Below, one piece after another: positions 35,096-36,388 of a stretch of 36,388 nucleotides of DNA (position 1 is its first letter; each line of letters begins with the position of its first letter). Source of the DNA: Rhodoferax sp. (GTDB lineage Bacteria > Pseudomonadota > Gammaproteobacteria > Burkholderiales > Burkholderiaceae_C); NCBI GenBank assembly GCA_021737865.1, contig JAIPDC010000010.1, forward strand, positions 1-36,388, written 5' to 3'. Below the pieces are notes generated by a model. That model saw only the letters and a list, made by a program, of their open reading frames with translations, had not been told where the DNA came from and did no database searches. The position numbers and the translations under genes were made by a program.

Positions 35096-36007
35096 ATGCT
35101 GCCCGTTTCAACTTCCCGCAAGACCAACCGCTTGCCCCTGACTGCGCTGCGCGCATTCGAGGCGGCTGCGCGCTGTCTGAGTTTCAAGGAGGCGGCAGCT
35201 GACCTCGGTGTCACACCGGCCAGTGTGAGCAACCAAGTCCGCCAGTTGGAAAAGAGCTGGGCTTGCCTGCTCTTTGTTCGCAAGACGCGTCAACTGGAAT
35301 TGACTGCGCAGGGCCAGGCATTGTTCGCCGTTGTGGCGCAGGCTTTTTCCGGCCTGTGCCAGGGCATTGAGGCCCTGAATTTCACCGGTTTTTCAGCCGG
35401 CGTCAAACAAGTCAGCCTGGCGGTGGGTCCCTTGTTTGGCACGCGTTGGCTGGCACCTCGTCTCGGGCACTGGTATGCGCAGCATCCGCAGTTTGTTCTG
35501 GCGCTGCACCAGGCGGAGCCGATCCATCACGCGAACCAACTTCAGACCACTGCGGCCATCGCCTGGGGTGACGGCCACTGGCCCGGGCTGCACTCGCAGC
35601 GTTTGCTTGACTGCTGGTTTGCCCCGGTACTGAGCCCCTCGCTGCTTGACAAGCATGCGGGCCTGACGGTCGCGGCAGATCTGGCACGTTATCCGGTGGT
35701 GCACCAACAAACCCGCACGGATTGGCGTGCCTGGATGGCACAAGCCGGCGCTGGCTCCGTTCAATTTTTGCGCGAGACGGTGATGGCCGACGCCAATATG
35801 GCCATCCAGGCCGCTATCGACGGCCAGGGCGTGGCGCTGGGCGTTTTCCCGCTTGTGCAGGGTGATATCGACGCCGGTCGCCTGATGTGCCCCCTGGACC
35901 AACCTTTGCGGACGGCGGACAGCTACTATCTGCTGACCCGGCCCGAGGATCAGCACCGCCGCGAAGTGCAAGCCATGGCAACCTGGATGGCCGCGCAATT
36001 CTCATAA
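35096..36007 (+). CDS. LysR-family regulator, GcvA-like
   Basis: A 303-residue LysR regulator. LPLTALRAFEAAARCLSFKE with TPASVSNQVRQLE is the helix-turn-helix of the GcvA group; the rest is the effector-binding domain with VALGVFPLVQGDI near the C-terminus. The start ATG 35096 is 4 bases after the transporter stop. It may control the transporter or the oxidoreductase gene 111 bases downstream, whose neighbours are outside the window. Confidence 0.88.
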   Translation: MLPVSTSRKTNRLPLTALRAFEAAARCLSFKEAAADLGVTPASVSNQVRQLEKSWACLLFVRKTRQLELTAQGQALFAVVAQAFSGLCQGIEALNFTGFSAGVKQVSLAVGPLFGTRWLAPRLGHWYAQHPQFVLALHQAEPIHHANQLQTTAAIAWGDGHWPGLHSQRLLDCWFAPVLSPSLLDKHAGLTVAADLARYPVVHQQTRTDWRAWMAQAGAGSVQFLRETVMADANMAIQAAIDGQGVALGVFPLVQGDIDAGRLMCPLDQPLRTADSYYLLTRPEDQHRREVQAMATWMAAQFS

Positions 36008-36118
36008 CCCCAAAATTTTGCAGTCATGACACGGGAAAAAGTAGTTTGTCAGCCCCCAGGCTTTTCGCGCACACTCCGCGGCGTTCAGACTGCAAATTCT
36101 TGAAGGCCTTTGACATTG

Positions 36119-36388
36119 ATGAGTGACTTGAAAATTTCCGAGCCGAACTCCGATATCGCCTGCGATGTGCTGGTGGTCGGCGCTGGTACCGCGGGTTTCG
36201 GTGCTGCCATCGCTGCCGCTCGGGCCGGGCTTTCGGTTCACCTGATCGAGGCGGGCACCAAGGTGGGTGGTGTGATGGCCTTTTGCCCCGGCATGCCTTG
36301 GGGCGGAGGTTATCCACTGGGGCGCAGCATCGGCGGCATCTTTTCGGAGCTGACGGAGCGGCTACTTGCCATGGCGCCACCGGCCGCC
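36119..36388 (+). CDS. FAD-dependent oxidoreductase (3' end outside window)
   Basis: The first 90 residues of a flavoprotein. DVLVVGAGTAGFGAAIAAAR is the FAD-binding Rossmann motif, with Glu in HLIEAG at the end of strand 2, followed by GGVMAFCPGMPWGGGYP. It resembles the FAD-dependent oxidoreductases of the type that includes fumarate-reductase-like and unknown flavoenzymes with a Cys after the FAD motif. The start ATG 36119 has only a distant AAGG upstream. The frame runs off the window edge, so the substrate domain is not visible. Confidence 0.8.
   Translation, partial: MSDLKISEPNSDIACDVLVVGAGTAGFGAAIAAARAGLSVHLIEAGTKVGGVMAFCPGMPWGGGYPLGRSIGGIFSELTERLLAMAPPAA

Noticed and set aside
1-36388. 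CRISPR arrays, tRNA or rRNA genes, insertion sequences, phage genes
   Set aside because: None was seen on reading: no spaced direct repeats, no tRNA-like cloverleaf with conserved arms, no transposase or integrase frames.

Overview
This window most likely comes from a betaproteobacterium of the family Comamonadaceae (Polaromonas, Rhodoferax or Variovorax type). That placement is an inference from high G+C, dense catabolic operons with many LysR, EamA and peptide-type ABC genes, several TTG/GTG starts, and an intergenic element with AAGCGCTAG and GCTATT/AATAGC arms (34166-34206) that I recognise from that family. No rRNA, tRNA, CRISPR array, insertion sequence or phage gene was seen.

Region 1 (2-7066, + strand) is a tight operon. 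It encodes an IolD-like thiamine-diphosphate enzyme (5' end outside the window), an aldehyde dehydrogenase, an IlvD/Edd-type sugar-acid dehydratase, a two-CBS-domain protein, an XdhC/CoxI protein and a MobA-like nucleotidyltransferase. The first three suggest oxidative breakdown of a sugar acid or cyclic polyol. The last two are maturation factors for a molybdenum hydroxylase that is not in the window.

Region 2 (7067-9239) is a low-density stretch of decayed or small genes: a GIY-YIG-like protein, a frameshifted AhpD-fold gene, an unknown small ORF and a VapC toxin remnant.

Region 3 (9240-15085) holds an alpha/beta hydrolase, an EamA transporter, and a LysR regulator with a probable CTG start. 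The regulator is divergent from a solute-binding protein and a beta-hydroxyacid dehydrogenase, with paired palindromes between them. A wrecked second copy of the dehydrogenase follows.

Region 4 (15090-20267, - strand) is a complete Dpp/Opp-type ABC importer whose binding protein is a paralogue of the one in region 3. A hairpin separates the binding-protein gene from the permease genes.

Region 5 (20664-28468, - strand) is the most informative part. It encodes, in transcription order, a class II aldolase-like protein, a BKACE-family dehydrocarnitine cleavage enzyme, L-carnitine dehydrogenase, two different hotdog thioesterases, an acyl-CoA dehydrogenase, an NDP-forming acyl-CoA synthetase and a CaiD-like crotonobetainyl-CoA hydratase. 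Together these can be read as a full route from gamma-butyrobetaine through carnitine to glycine betaine plus acetoacetate: activation, dehydrogenation, hydration, thioester hydrolysis, oxidation at C3, cleavage with acetyl-CoA, and hydrolysis of betainyl-CoA. A divergent MFS transporter and the adjacent ABC importer are candidate uptake systems.

Region 6 (29981-36388) has a stand-alone HyuA-like ATPase divergent from a CocE/NonD-type hydrolase, then an EamA transporter with a GcvA-like LysR regulator, and the start of an FAD-dependent oxidoreductase cut by the window edge.
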